Source: Serratia quinivorans
GTDB taxonomy: Bacteria; Pseudomonadota; Gammaproteobacteria; Enterobacterales; Enterobacteriaceae
Direction of reading: 5' to 3'
DNA length: 64,000 nt
NCBI GenBank assembly: GCA_900457075.1
Contig: UGYN01000002.1
Span: 4,588,001 to 4,652,000 of the forward strand
A program made the translations under genes and the position numbers. The notes beneath the pieces are model-generated. The model made no database searches. It was not told where the DNA came from and saw nothing but the letters and a program-made list of their open reading frames with translations. Below are positions 46,432-55,705 of this stretch, piece by piece (the first letter of the stretch is position 1; each line of letters opens with the position of its first letter).

Positions 46432-47035
46432 TCAATCCTGCGGTCTTTTCAGATCCTCGATGTATTTACTCAATGTAAGAAAGTCAGTTTTGCAGTTCAT
46501 GGTGCCGGGTATCACGGTGAATGATGCCTGGCGGGTATAGAGCTCGAGCAGACGATTGTTGAGGACGTTACTGATCAGTATGTCGGGAAGCGCTGTAGAT
46601 ATCAGCCCTTGCGTGTGCAGATTCACGCCATAAAAATAGAGGGTGTGCAGGCAGTGTTGCAGCATTTTGCCTCTTAGCGGATGTTTAGCCGCACGTCTGG
46701 TAAAGCTCTCCAGTGCGACCAGTTCGATGACGTTATCCACTCCGGTGGTAGTAACACAGGCAAAAGCCAACACGAGTCAACGGCGCAGTAATCCACCTGA
46801 AAACAAAAGCAAAGCTTCCTGGCCTGAGCGCTGTGCTGTTATAAAATTTCAATAGCGAGCGCCAGTTAAGCGAATGACCATTTTTTCTGCCTTTTTGCCA
46901 GCGGCGATCTTGTTCAGTCAATGGGCTAATGAACAGCCCCGATTGGGCCAGCACGGTGTTCATATCTTCAATTGTTTGTTGAACCGCCCGATTATGTGAA
47001 TCTTTGCCGCCATCCGTTGGCGTGTTTGCTTCCAT
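46432..47035 (-). CDS. Hypothetical protein, apparently split by a one-base insertion
   Basis: Two overlapping minus-strand frames meet near 46762-46765 (AAAA on the plus strand). Removing one base joins them: EANTPTDGGKDSHNRAVQQT at the start, LTRVGF continuing into ACVTTTGVDNVIELVALESF, and a C-terminus YIEDLKRPQD, 200 residues in total. The ATG at 47035 has AGGGGAC upstream. I do not recognise the family. The +1 homopolymer pattern matches the other broken genes here, but two separate small genes cannot be excluded. Confidence 0.5.
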
Positions 47036-47318
47036 TCGATAGTCCCCTGTAGCAACAAGTCGCACACTAATTGCTGCTAAGGGATTGCACAAAACGTTGT
47101 TTTCTCTAATGCGCAGCGGTACGCAAAAGATGTCACTGGTACTCAGAATTTCCACGGCGATTACGCCGCTGCCCGCAAAACCCCGCCTGCTTAATAATCA
47201 AAATCGCAGCTATAGACATAAAAAGAATATCTATAGTTATTTAAGTACCTTCGCCTGCCGATGGCTCTCACATACACTCGCGAAATTACTATAAATTCCA
47301 TCCGCTTGGAGAGTTTTG

Positions 47319-48887
47319 ATGAAAGCGTTCGTCCCTTCTTTGGTGTTTTTGGCCGTGGCGGCCAGTTTCAGCACGCAGGCAGCAACTCCGGCGAATACGT
47401 TGGTCATTGCCCAGTCAATCGATGACGTAGTCAGTTTTGACCCGGCTCAGGGTTTTGAATTAACCACGGTGCAGTCATTTAACAGCCTGTATCAGCGGCT
47501 GATCCAGTCCGATCCAAAAAATCCGATTGAGCTTAAACCGACGTTGGCCAGCGAATGGCAGGCGGGCAGCGATAACCGCAGCCTGACTTTTACCCTGCGA
47601 CCGGACGCCAAATTTGCCAGCGGCAACCCGCTGCGCCCGGAGGACGTGATCTTCTCGCTGTCGCGGGTGGTGAAGCTGAATCTGGAGCCGTCGTTTATCC
47701 TCACCCAACTGGGCTGGAACGCTAAAAATGTCGACCAGTACCTGACCAAGGTTGATGACCATCGGGTAAAAATCAGCTGGAGCGAAAACGTCAGCCCGGC
47801 GTTTGTGCTTAGCCTGCTTTCGGCACCGGTATCTTCCATTGTCGATGCCAAAGAAGCGTTGGCACATCAGCAGGGTGATGACTTTGGTCATCAATGGTTG
47901 AACAGCCATTCTGCCGGTAGCGGCCCGTATAAAATTCGCACCTATGTGCCGCATGAAGTGGTGGTGCTTGACGCCAACCCAGGCTCGCCAGAGGGCGCAC
48001 CCACGCTGAAAACCATCCTGATCAAGAACGTGCCGGATCCGGCCGCCCGCCGCTTGTTGATCGAGCAGGGGGACGCCGATATTGCGCGAAACCTTGGTGC
48101 CGACCAGATGGCAGCGCTGAAAGGCAAGCCGGGCGTCAAGCCGCTGGCGATCCCGTATGCCTCACTCTATTTCCTGCAGTTCAACGCCAAGGCGTCACCG
48201 GCACTGGGTAACCCGGCATTTTGGGAGGCGGCGCGCTGGCTGTTCGACTATAAAGGCATTGCCGACGATCTGCTGAAAGGGCAATTCCAGACCCATCAGG
48301 CGTTCCTGCCGGAGGGTTACCTGGGGGCGTTGAAGGATAAGCCTTACAGTTTTAATCCGACCAAGGCCAAGGAGATTCTGGCCAAGGCCGGTCTGAAAGA
48401 CGTCAGCTTTAAGCTGGAGGTCAACAACCAGCCGCCGTATCTGGATATCGCACAGGCATTACAGGCCAGCTTCGCACAGGGCGGGGTGAAGGTGAGTCTG
48501 GTGCCGGGCCTCAGTGCGCAGGTCTCCACCAAGGTCAAATCCCTCAACTACGACGCGACCCTGACCTCCTGGGGGCCGGATTATTTTGACCCAAATACCA
48601 ACGCCGCCGCTTTCGCCTATAACCCGGAAGACGGCAGCAAAACGCTGGCCTGGCGTGCCAACTGGCAGATCCCTGCATTGAACAAGCTGACGCTGGCGGC
48701 CACGGCGGAAAATGACACCGCCAAACGGGTGGCGGATTACCAACAGTTGCAGCAAGCCGTTCAGCAAAGCTCGCCGTTTGTGATCGGCCTGCAGGCACGC
48801 AGCCTGATTGCGGTGCGCGACAACCTGAAAGGCTATGAGCAGGGCATCAACCCTGACATGGTGTTCTACAGCAAGGTCAGCAAGTAA
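47319..48887 (+). CDS. Peptide-type ABC transporter periplasmic binding protein 1
   Basis: This is an SBP_bac_5 (DppA/OppA) family protein of 522 residues. A signal peptide (VPSLVFLAVAASFSTQAA) is followed by the family landmarks SGNPLRPEDVIFSLSRVVKL and WGPDYFDPNTNAAAFAYN. It heads a five-gene import operon, and its stop overlaps the first permease start (TAATG). The ATG at 47319 has a GGAGAG ribosome site. Ligand class (peptide, opine or other) cannot be fixed from sequence. A paralogue closes the operon at 52449-54023. Confidence 0.93.
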   Translation: MKAFVPSLVFLAVAASFSTQAATPANTLVIAQSIDDVVSFDPAQGFELTTVQSFNSLYQRLIQSDPKNPIELKPTLASEWQAGSDNRSLTFTLRPDAKFASGNPLRPEDVIFSLSRVVKLNLEPSFILTQLGWNAKNVDQYLTKVDDHRVKISWSENVSPAFVLSLLSAPVSSIVDAKEALAHQQGDDFGHQWLNSHSAGSGPYKIRTYVPHEVVVLDANPGSPEGAPTLKTILIKNVPDPAARRLLIEQGDADIARNLGADQMAALKGKPGVKPLAIPYASLYFLQFNAKASPALGNPAFWEAARWLFDYKGIADDLLKGQFQTHQAFLPEGYLGALKDKPYSFNPTKAKEILAKAGLKDVSFKLEVNNQPPYLDIAQALQASFAQGGVKVSLVPGLSAQVSTKVKSLNYDATLTSWGPDYFDPNTNAAAFAYNPEDGSKTLAWRANWQIPALNKLTLAATAENDTAKRVADYQQLQQAVQQSSPFVIGLQARSLIAVRDNLKGYEQGINPDMVFYSKVSK

Positions 48888-49939
48888 TGATCAGCCGTTC
48901 CTCTTCGGCCGGGTTCGCCCGGCACAGTTGGCGCTGGGGCCGCAGGCTGTTTACCGGCTTGCTGTCGCTGGCGCTGACGCTGCTTGGCCTGCTGCTGTTC
49001 ACCTTTATGCTCTCACACCTGGCACCGATCGATCCTACGTTGCAAATTGCCGGCGATCACGCCAGCGAAGCGACCTATGCTCAGGTGCGCCATGATTTGG
49101 GGCTGGATCAGCCGTTGCCGGTGCAATTCTGGCGTTACCTGGTGCATCTGGCGCACGGGGATATGGGCATCTCGCGCATTACTTCGCAGCCGGTGCTGAG
49201 CGATTTACTTCGTACCTTCCCGGCAACGGTGGAACTGGCGACCTGCGCGATCATCCTCGGCGCCGTCGGCGGCATTACGCTGGCGTTTCTGGCGGTGATC
49301 AAACCGGGCGGCTGGCTGGACAACGTGGCGCGCCTGCTGTCGCTGATCGGCTATTCGGTGCCGATCTTCTGGCTTAGCCTGCTGGGGCTGCTGCTGTTTT
49401 ACGCCACATTGCATTGGTCGGCGGGGCCGGGGCGGCTGGATGATATCTATCTGTACAGCATGGAGCCGCGCAGCGGATTTATCCTGGTTGACAGTTGGCT
49501 GTCCGGCGATCGCGAAATGTTCTACAACGCCATCAGCCACCTGTGGCTGCCGGTGGTGGCGCTGGCGCTGCTGTCGATGGCGGGTATCACCCGTTTACTG
49601 CGCGCCGCGATGCTGGAAGAGTGCAATAAAGAGTACGTTACCCTGGCGCGTTCCAAAGGGGCCAGCCGCGCGCGCATTCTTGTGCGTCACGTATTCCCCA
49701 ACGTGTTGGGCACGTTGATCACCGTACTGTCGCTGTCCTACGCCAGCCTGCTGGAGGGCGCGGTATTGACCGAAACGGTATTTGCCTGGCCCGGTGTAGG
49801 GCGTTATCTGACTACCGCGCTGTTTGCCGCCGATACGCCGGCCATTCTTGGTGCCACCTTGCTGATTGGCACCTGTTTTGTGGTGCTTAATGCGCTGGCC
49901 GACGCGCTGACCTATTTAGTGGACCCGCGAACCCGATGA
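48887..49939 (+). CDS. ABC transporter permease, DppB type
   Basis: This 350-residue inner-membrane permease has about six helices, starting with LALTLLGLLLFTFMLSHLAP. The cytoplasmic EAA-type loop (EYVTLARSKGASRARILVRH) contacts the ATPase subunits. It is encoded directly after the binding protein and overlaps the second permease by four bases. Confidence 0.94.
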   Translation: MISRSSSAGFARHSWRWGRRLFTGLLSLALTLLGLLLFTFMLSHLAPIDPTLQIAGDHASEATYAQVRHDLGLDQPLPVQFWRYLVHLAHGDMGISRITSQPVLSDLLRTFPATVELATCAIILGAVGGITLAFLAVIKPGGWLDNVARLLSLIGYSVPIFWLSLLGLLLFYATLHWSAGPGRLDDIYLYSMEPRSGFILVDSWLSGDREMFYNAISHLWLPVVALALLSMAGITRLLRAAMLEECNKEYVTLARSKGASRARILVRHVFPNVLGTLITVLSLSYASLLEGAVLTETVFAWPGVGRYLTTALFAADTPAILGATLLIGTCFVVLNALADALTYLVDPRTR

Positions 49940-50805
49940 GCCAATATCTTTCTGAACATGAACCCCAGGGCGAACCGGCCGCCGCTTACCGCCCACGCGG
50001 CCGACTGACCACGCTAACGATTGGCGCAACGCTGGTGGCTATTTTAATCCTCACTGCGCTGTTGGCCCCCTGGCTGGCGCCGTTCGATCCCAATTTGCAA
50101 CACATCGAGCTGCGGCTGTTGCCGCCTTCTTCCGGCCATTGGCTGGGCACCGACGGCTTTGGTCGTGACCTGTTGTCACGGGTGATTTACGGGGCTCGTC
50201 CAACGCTGATCCTGGTGTCATTGATCCTGCTGCTGACCATTCCGATTGGCCTGCTGGTGGGCATTAGCGCCGGTTATCTCGGTGGCTGGGTCGAGCGTAT
50301 TCTGATGCGCATAACCGATATTTTTCTGTCGTTGCCCAGCCTGGTGATCGCACTGGCGTTTGTTGCCGTGCTGGGGCCGGGGTTGATGAACGGTGCGCTG
50401 GCGTTGGCGTTAACCAGTTGGCCTTCTTTCGCCCGGCAGGCGCGGGCAGAAACGCTGGCGCTGCGTCGCAGTGATTATTTGGCGGCGGCGCGGATGCAGG
50501 GCATTGGTGGTCTGCGGTTGATGGTTGGGCACATTTTGCCGTTATGCCTGCCGAGTGCAGTGGTGCGTGCGGCGCTGAGCCTGGGCGGGATTATCCTGTC
50601 TGCCGCCGGTTTGGGCTTTCTCGGCATGGGCGTGGCGCCACCGACTGCCGAATGGGGGTCAATGGTAGCCGAGGGCAGCAAAGTGATTTTTGACCAATGG
50701 TGGGTCGCCGCGGTACCGGGTGGGGCGATCTTGTTTGCCAGCCTGGCCTTTAACCTGTTGGGCGACGGCCTGCGCGATAAAATGGATCCTCGTCATGGGC
50801 ACTGA
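49936..50805 (+). CDS. ABC transporter permease, DppC type
   Basis: The 289-residue permease has the DppC N-terminal hallmark (LAPWLAPFDPNLQH), then HWLGTDGFGRDLLSRVIYGA, and the coupling loop DYLAAARMQGIGGLRLMVGH. It heterodimerises with the preceding DppB-like subunit. The start overlaps the upstream gene (ATGA) and its end overlaps the next ATG by 11 bases. Confidence 0.95.
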   Translation: MSQYLSEHEPQGEPAAAYRPRGRLTTLTIGATLVAILILTALLAPWLAPFDPNLQHIELRLLPPSSGHWLGTDGFGRDLLSRVIYGARPTLILVSLILLLTIPIGLLVGISAGYLGGWVERILMRITDIFLSLPSLVIALAFVAVLGPGLMNGALALALTSWPSFARQARAETLALRRSDYLAAARMQGIGGLRLMVGHILPLCLPSAVVRAALSLGGIILSAAGLGFLGMGVAPPTAEWGSMVAEGSKVIFDQWWVAAVPGGAILFASLAFNLLGDGLRDKMDPRHGH

Positions 50806-51631
50806 TAACAATTTATTGACCGTTGAACGGCTATCGGTAGCGCTGCCGGGCGCGCAGCCGCTGGTCAAAGGCATTTCTTTCAGCATGGGACAGGAGCGGC
50901 TGGCGCTGGTCGGTGAGTCCGGTTCCGGCAAATCTCTGACTGCGCGGGCCTTGATGGGGCTGCTGCCGCCGCCGTTGCAGCTACAGGCGCAGCGTTTAAC
51001 CTTGGGCGGGGACGATCTGGCACGCCTGAGCGAGCGTCAGTGGAACCGTCTGCGCGGCAACAAAGTGGCGATGGTGATGCAGGATCCCAAGCATGCGCTG
51101 AACCCGACCCAGCCGATTGGCCGTCAGGTGGAGGAGCCGTTGCTGCTGCATACCCGCCTGGGCCGCGCCGAACGGCGAGAGAAGGTGCTGGATATGCTGG
51201 CGGCGGTTGGCTTGCCCGCCCCTGCCGCGCTGCGTCAACGCTACCCGCACCAGCTGTCTGGCGGCATGGGACAACGGGTGATGCTGGCAATCGCGTTGAT
51301 TAACGATCCGCAATTACTGATTGCCGACGAACCCACGTCCGCTTTGGATCACCAGATGCGCGATCAGGTATTGCAACTGATTGAGAACCTGGTGGAGCAG
51401 CGCAATATGGGCCTGATTTTGATCAGCCACGATTTACAACAGGTGGCGCACTACTGCGAACGGGTGTTGGTGATGTACAAGGGGGAACTGCTGGATCAGT
51501 TACCCGCCGATCGTCTGGCCTCGGCCACTCACCCCTATACCCGCACGCTGTGGTCGTGTCGGCCAAGTAAGGAAACCCATGGCAAACTGTTGCCGGTGTT
51601 GGATCGCGCGTTGTTGGAGTCGCTGAAATGA
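50795..51631 (+). CDS. ABC transporter ATP-binding protein, DppD type
   Basis: The 278-residue ATPase has Walker A GESGSGKS at residues 40-47, signature LSGGMGQR, Walker B LLIADEP and switch histidine in ISHDLQ. The chosen ATG lies within the end of the permease gene; an upstream frame of 35 codons is a read-through of the permease in another phase. It lacks the cysteine-rich C-terminal tail that some DppD proteins carry. Confidence 0.94.
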   Translation: MGTDNNLLTVERLSVALPGAQPLVKGISFSMGQERLALVGESGSGKSLTARALMGLLPPPLQLQAQRLTLGGDDLARLSERQWNRLRGNKVAMVMQDPKHALNPTQPIGRQVEEPLLLHTRLGRAERREKVLDMLAAVGLPAPAALRQRYPHQLSGGMGQRVMLAIALINDPQLLIADEPTSALDHQMRDQVLQLIENLVEQRNMGLILISHDLQQVAHYCERVLVMYKGELLDQLPADRLASATHPYTRTLWSCRPSKETHGKLLPVLDRALLESLK

Positions 51632-52299
51632 GCCTGATTACACTGGATAACCTCAGCGTCAGCCATCGGCAGGGCTATGACGTGCGTACCGTGGTGCATG
51701 AGGTCAACCTGCATATTGAAGCTGGCGAGTGTTTTGGTTTGGTCGGCCCTTCCGGCTGCGGTAAATCGTCGCTGCTGTGGGTGTTGGCCGGGCTGAATGA
51801 AAACTGGAGCGGCGGTTTCCAACTGCTGGGCCGCGATTTGCAGCCGGGTCGCCCGTTCACCGGTACGTTGCGGCGCGAGGTGCAGATGGTGTTTCAGGAT
51901 CCTTATGCCTCGCTGCACCCCAAACATCGCTTGCTGCGTACGCTGGCGGAGCCGCTGAAATTGCTCAAAGAGAGCGGTATCGAACAGAAGATCAGCGCCG
52001 GTTTTCGTCAGGTAGGGCTGGATCCTCGGTTATTGGACCGTTATCCGCACCAGCTTTCCGGCGGTCAACGTCAACGAGTAGCGATAGTGCGCGCACTGCT
52101 GTTAAAACCCAAACTGCTGTTGCTCGATGAGCCAACCTCGGCGCTGGATATGTCGGTGCAGGCGGAGATCCTCAACCTGCTCAACGAGCTGAAACAGGCG
52201 GGTGACCTGACGATGATCCTGGTCAGTCACGACGCCGATGTGATCGACCACATGTGCGATCGCTCGGTGGCGATGGCGCACGGCCGTCTGGTCAACTGA
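51628..52299 (+). CDS. ABC transporter ATP-binding protein, DppF type
   Basis: The 223-residue ATPase has Walker A GPSGCGKS at residues 40-47, Q-loop VFQDPYASLHP, signature LSGGQRQR, Walker B LLLLDEP and VSHDAD. It is short for a DppF protein (usually about 320 residues) because the C-terminal oligopeptide-transporter extension is missing; this may be natural, since the frame ends cleanly. The start overlaps the previous stop (ATGA). Confidence 0.94.
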   Translation: MSLITLDNLSVSHRQGYDVRTVVHEVNLHIEAGECFGLVGPSGCGKSSLLWVLAGLNENWSGGFQLLGRDLQPGRPFTGTLRREVQMVFQDPYASLHPKHRLLRTLAEPLKLLKESGIEQKISAGFRQVGLDPRLLDRYPHQLSGGQRQRVAIVRALLLKPKLLLLDEPTSALDMSVQAEILNLLNELKQAGDLTMILVSHDADVIDHMCDRSVAMAHGRLVN

Positions 52300-52305
52300 A
52301 TTCTG

Positions 52306-52325
52306 CCCGCCGTTAACCCGGCGGG
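52306..52325 (+). terminator. Hairpin between the ATPase gene and the second binding-protein gene
   Basis: CCCGCCG (52306-52312) pairs with CGGCGGG (52319-52325), followed by TATTATTT. It may partially terminate or attenuate transcription into the second binding protein, or protect the upstream mRNA. Confidence 0.6.
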
Positions 52326-52448
52326 TATTATTTGGAATCAATAGACATCTGCGTAATAAATAAAGCAATTTATAGTCGTTCTTCATCTAAGCCACTGCCT
52401 CTACACTCGAAAAATAACGCATCCGCGTAATTCTGGAGAGTGCATCTA

Positions 52449-54023
52449 ATGAAACGGCTAATTCCCACCTTATTGTTCAGCGCCCTGGCGGCGAGCTTTG
52501 GCGCACAGGCGGCTACCCCGAAAGACCAGCTAGTAGTGGTCAGTTCGCTGGAAGGCATCATCAGTCTGGATCCGGCCGAAAGTTTCGAAACCGTCAGCTC
52601 GGCCAACCTGGTCAATCTGTATCAGCGGCTGCTCACGCCGGACCGTACCACGCCGGAAAAATTGGCGCCGGAGTTGGCCAGCGGTTGGCAGGCGGGGGCG
52701 GACGGTCGCAGCCTGATTTTTACCCTGAAGGCAAACCAGCGCTTTGCTTCCGGTAATCCGGTGCGGCCGGAGGATGTGATCTTCTCCCTGGTAAGAGCGG
52801 TAAAGCTGAACAAGGCGCCGTCGTTCATTCTCGGCGAATTTGGCTGGACGCCGGAAAACGTCGAGAGTCAGTTGAAGAAGCTGGGCGATAACCAGGTGCA
52901 GTTAAGCTGGTCGGCCAATATCGGTAGTGGGCTGGCATTGCGGCTATTGACCGCGCCGGTTGCCTCGATCGTCGATGAAAAACTGTTGAGTGAGCACAGC
53001 CAACAGGGAGATTTCGGCAACGCCTGGCTGCGTTCCAATTCCGCCGGTGCAGGGCCTTATCGCGTCAGTAACTATGTGCCGCATGAGGCACTGTTATTCA
53101 GTCGGAACGACTACGCTCAACCGCAGGCGAAGATAAAAACGGTGTTGCTGAAGAACGTCAGCGATGCCGGAACCCGGCGCCTGTTGCTGCTGAAAGGAGA
53201 CGCCGACGTGGCTTACGACCTGGGTGCCGATCAGTTCAATTCGCTGCGTAAAGAGCCGGCTGTCAGGATAGAGCAGCAGGACTCGTCCAAAGTCTATTAT
53301 CTCGGCTTCAACACCGGCAGCAAACAGACGCCGGCGTTGAGCAACCCAGCCCTGTGGCAGGCGGCGCGCTGGCTGGTGGACTATCAATCCATTGCCGACA
53401 ACCTGTTGAAGGGGCAGTACCGTGTTCACCAGGCGTTTCTGCCGCTGGGGCTGGATGGCGCGATCGACGACCAACCGTTCAAGCTCGACGTAGCCAGGGC
53501 CAAACAGATTTTGCATGACGCCGGGATTGCCGAAGGTACGCGCATTGATCTGATCGTCATCAACCAGCCGCCGTATACCGATATTGCCCAGGTGCTGCAG
53601 GCCAGCTTTGCCAAGGCCGGTTTGCAACTGGATATCCATCCGGTGGTGGAAAGCGATCTGTGGGGCAAGATGCGCAGTCGTGATTTCCAGGCCATTTTCA
53701 CCTATTGGGGGGCCGACTATCTGGACCCGAACACTAACGCCAGCGCCTTTGCTTACAATGTGCCCGGCGGGCCGAAAACCCTGGCATGGCGTACCCAGTG
53801 GAACATCCCGGCGCTGAGTGCGGAAACCCGCGCAGCGGCGGCGGAAGGTGACAGGGCAAAACGCGCCGCGCACTACGCCAGCTTGCAGCGTGAATTACAG
53901 ACCAGCTCACCTTACGTGGTGGCATTGCAGGGGCAAACGCTGGTGGCGCTGCGCGACAACGTTAAAAACGCCAAAGTGGATATCGCCAACAGCATGCTGT
54001 ATCTGGATCGCGTGAGTAAGTAA
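52449..54023 (+). CDS. Peptide-type ABC transporter periplasmic binding protein 2
   Basis: This is a second SBP_bac_5 protein (524 residues), clearly a paralogue of the first. Both share NSAGAGPY/NSAGSGPY, WGADYLDPNTNASAFAYN/WGPDYFDPNTNAAAFAYN and similar ends (LDRVSK/YSKVSK). It has a signal peptide (LIPTLLFSALAASFGAQAA). The ATG at 52449 follows a GGAGAG site, and the leader resembles that of binding protein 1 (ACACTCG...GGAGAG). It may feed the same permease with a different ligand. Confidence 0.93.
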   Translation: MKRLIPTLLFSALAASFGAQAATPKDQLVVVSSLEGIISLDPAESFETVSSANLVNLYQRLLTPDRTTPEKLAPELASGWQAGADGRSLIFTLKANQRFASGNPVRPEDVIFSLVRAVKLNKAPSFILGEFGWTPENVESQLKKLGDNQVQLSWSANIGSGLALRLLTAPVASIVDEKLLSEHSQQGDFGNAWLRSNSAGAGPYRVSNYVPHEALLFSRNDYAQPQAKIKTVLLKNVSDAGTRRLLLLKGDADVAYDLGADQFNSLRKEPAVRIEQQDSSKVYYLGFNTGSKQTPALSNPALWQAARWLVDYQSIADNLLKGQYRVHQAFLPLGLDGAIDDQPFKLDVARAKQILHDAGIAEGTRIDLIVINQPPYTDIAQVLQASFAKAGLQLDIHPVVESDLWGKMRSRDFQAIFTYWGADYLDPNTNASAFAYNVPGGPKTLAWRTQWNIPALSAETRAAAAEGDRAKRAAHYASLQRELQTSSPYVVALQGQTLVALRDNVKNAKVDIANSMLYLDRVSK

Positions 54024-54030
54024 CCCGCCA

Positions 54031-54046
54031 CGGCACGGCTTTTGCA
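54031..54046 (+). promoter_or_regulatory. Candidate sigma-54 promoter of nasR
   Basis: CGGCACGGCTTTTGCA has GG and GC separated by ten bases and matches TGGCAC-N5-TTGCA at 10 of 11 defined positions. A start about 12 bases beyond GC would be near 54057, 24 bases before the nasR ATG. Confidence 0.7.
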
Positions 54047-54080
54047 GGATCGGTTTATTTAGCGAATCGGGGATCCTGTC

Positions 54081-55361
54081 ATGAGCCGCAATCACGTTTT
54101 CCCACCCAGCGCCGGCGACTTTTTGCTGGCCTCCAGGCGCTGTGAAATCACCGTATTGCAGCAACTGTTGCAAATGGGGCAGCTGGTCGGCCGGGTCAGC
54201 CAGTTGATCCACGTGCTCCAACGGGAACGCGGTACCGTCAATATTTACCTGTGTTCACAGGGAGCATTGTTCGGTGAACGCTTGGCCGGAAGGGCGCAGG
54301 AAGTGCAACAGGCTGAACTGGCGGTGCAGCGCCAGTTGATGCAGTTGGATGACAACACCGCCCCCCTGGCCAGCGCCAGCCGTCTTTTCAGCCGCATTGC
54401 CTGCGCACTGCATAATCTTGCTGGCTTGCCCGCGTTGCGCTGCCAGGTGCAGCAACGTCAAATTTTGCAGCCTGCCGCCATGGGCATCTTTAATGAAGTT
54501 ATTCATAGCCTGCTGGCGCTGGTGTTCGAAGCGGCGGATGCCTGCGCGGAACCCACCACGGCACGTGCGTTGATCGCCATGTTCAGCTTTATGCAGGGCA
54601 AGGAGCTGGCTGGGCAGGAACGGGCGATCGGCGCGGCCGGTTTTGCCTCCATGCATTTCGATGAGTCGGCGCACCAGCAGCTACTGGTGCTTATCGAAGG
54701 GCAAGAGCGCTGTTTTGCTACCTTCAGCGAGTTTGCCGATGAGCCTTCGCTGGCCCAGTGGCGGCGAATGCAGCAACAGGATGACCGCGAGTTTGAGCGC
54801 CTGCGCCGTATTGCCTGCACCCAATGGCAACTGAGTAACAAAGCCGACACCAGTCTGCGCTGGTTTGAGATCACCAGTGCGCGTATCGATCTGATGAAAC
54901 AGATTGAGGATCGGCTGGAGGAGGCGCTGATGGTCAGTTGCCGCCACAATCTGACCCAGGCCCGGCACGCAATGGCGGAGGACTGCGCAGTTTACGCGCC
55001 ACAGCCGATGCGAGAAAGTTACGCGGTTTTCGTGGCTGCGCCTTTGGGGGATGCATCGCCGCTGGTGGGGGATGGTATCCACCCGCGCCTGGGGCGCTCG
55101 ATGCTGGAATTGATTCAGCAGCAGTCACAACGTCTGCATGCGCTGTCGGAGGAACTGGCCACGGCGCGTGCGACCTTGAGTGAACGCAAGCAGATAGAAC
55201 GCGCCAAAGCGCTGCTGATCCAGCATCGCGGATTGACCGAGGCGGCGGCCCATCGGCTGTTGCTAAAGATGGCGATGAACCAGAACCAACGGCTGATTGA
55301 TATTGCCAATGCCATGCTGGCGGTGGCGGATATTCTGCCGCCCAGCGGAAATACTCCCTAA
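54081..55361 (+). CDS. nasR: Nitrate-responsive transcription antiterminator NasR
   Basis: NasR senses nitrate/nitrite and binds the nasF leader RNA to prevent termination. The 426-residue product has an N-terminal NIT sensor domain (residues ~30-300, with VSQLIHVLQRERGTVNIYLC) and a C-terminal ANTAR RNA-binding domain (residues ~355-418: LSERKQIERAKALLIQHRGL, then AAHRLLLKMAMNQNQRLIDI). GGGGATCC precedes the ATG. It lies directly upstream of the nas operon, whose leader has two matching hexaloop hairpins. Confidence 0.95.
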   Translation: MSRNHVFPPSAGDFLLASRRCEITVLQQLLQMGQLVGRVSQLIHVLQRERGTVNIYLCSQGALFGERLAGRAQEVQQAELAVQRQLMQLDDNTAPLASASRLFSRIACALHNLAGLPALRCQVQQRQILQPAAMGIFNEVIHSLLALVFEAADACAEPTTARALIAMFSFMQGKELAGQERAIGAAGFASMHFDESAHQQLLVLIEGQERCFATFSEFADEPSLAQWRRMQQQDDREFERLRRIACTQWQLSNKADTSLRWFEITSARIDLMKQIEDRLEEALMVSCRHNLTQARHAMAEDCAVYAPQPMRESYAVFVAAPLGDASPLVGDGIHPRLGRSMLELIQQQSQRLHALSEELATARATLSERKQIERAKALLIQHRGLTEAAAHRLLLKMAMNQNQRLIDIANAMLAVADILPPSGNTP

Positions 55362-55369
55362 GGGGTATA

Positions 55370-55386
55370 TGCACACAGTCAGTGCA
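55370..55386 (+). promoter_or_regulatory. NtrC-like enhancer site 1
   Basis: TGCAC-N7-GTGCA is a perfect 17-base dyad of the NtrC type (consensus TGCACY-N5-GGTGCA, 17 bases). It lies nine bases after the nasR stop. Confidence 0.75.
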
Positions 55387-55391
55387 GTTAC

Positions 55392-55408
55392 TGCCTTGCG
55401 ATCGTGCA
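55392..55408 (+). promoter_or_regulatory. NtrC-like enhancer site 2
   Basis: TGCCT-N7-GTGCA matches the same dyad with two changed bases in the left half. Its centre is 22 bases (two helical turns) from site 1, the spacing of tandem NtrC sites. Confidence 0.65.
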
Positions 55409-55409
55409 A

Positions 55410-55664
55410 ATACCCGTCGCCTTTCAAGTTGCAGCGTTGTTACCTGCACTCAGTTATGTGGCCCGTCCATGGGCCACACCCCTTTGGGGCCGCTGCTGGC
55501 AGCGTTCAAATCTGCTCCCGGCAGATTTGTCACCCCAGTTACTTAACTTTTGTAAGCGCCTGGGGATGAGCAAGCTGGGCGCCTAGCCGTGCTGTACAGG
55601 GATGTACAAATGCCGCGAGCGCATGGACGCGCTAGAGCGGCCAACTTGAAATTCATAGGGTATA
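55410..55664 (-). repeat. Modular palindromic repeat, copy 3 (longest form, inverted)
   Basis: In inverse orientation to copies 1 and 2, it begins ATACCCGTCGCCTTTCAAGT (from 55409) and ends CATAGGGTATA. It contains the same extra module as copy 2 (CAGATTTGTCACCCC, GGCAGCGTTCAAATCTG). Near its right end it has about 50 additional bases between CGCCTAG and GCCAACTTGAAA (GTACAGGGATGTAC palindrome). It begins one base after NtrC-like site 2 and ends 41 bases before the sigma-54 promoter. Confidence 0.9.
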
Positions 55665-55705
55665 AATTACATAACTATAAATTGGGGTATGTAAAATGAC
55701 AGATC

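Noticed and set aside
53094..53873. 259-codon minus-strand open frame opposite binding protein 2
   Set aside because: It is antisense to a clear SBP_bac_5 gene, with no independent coding signal.
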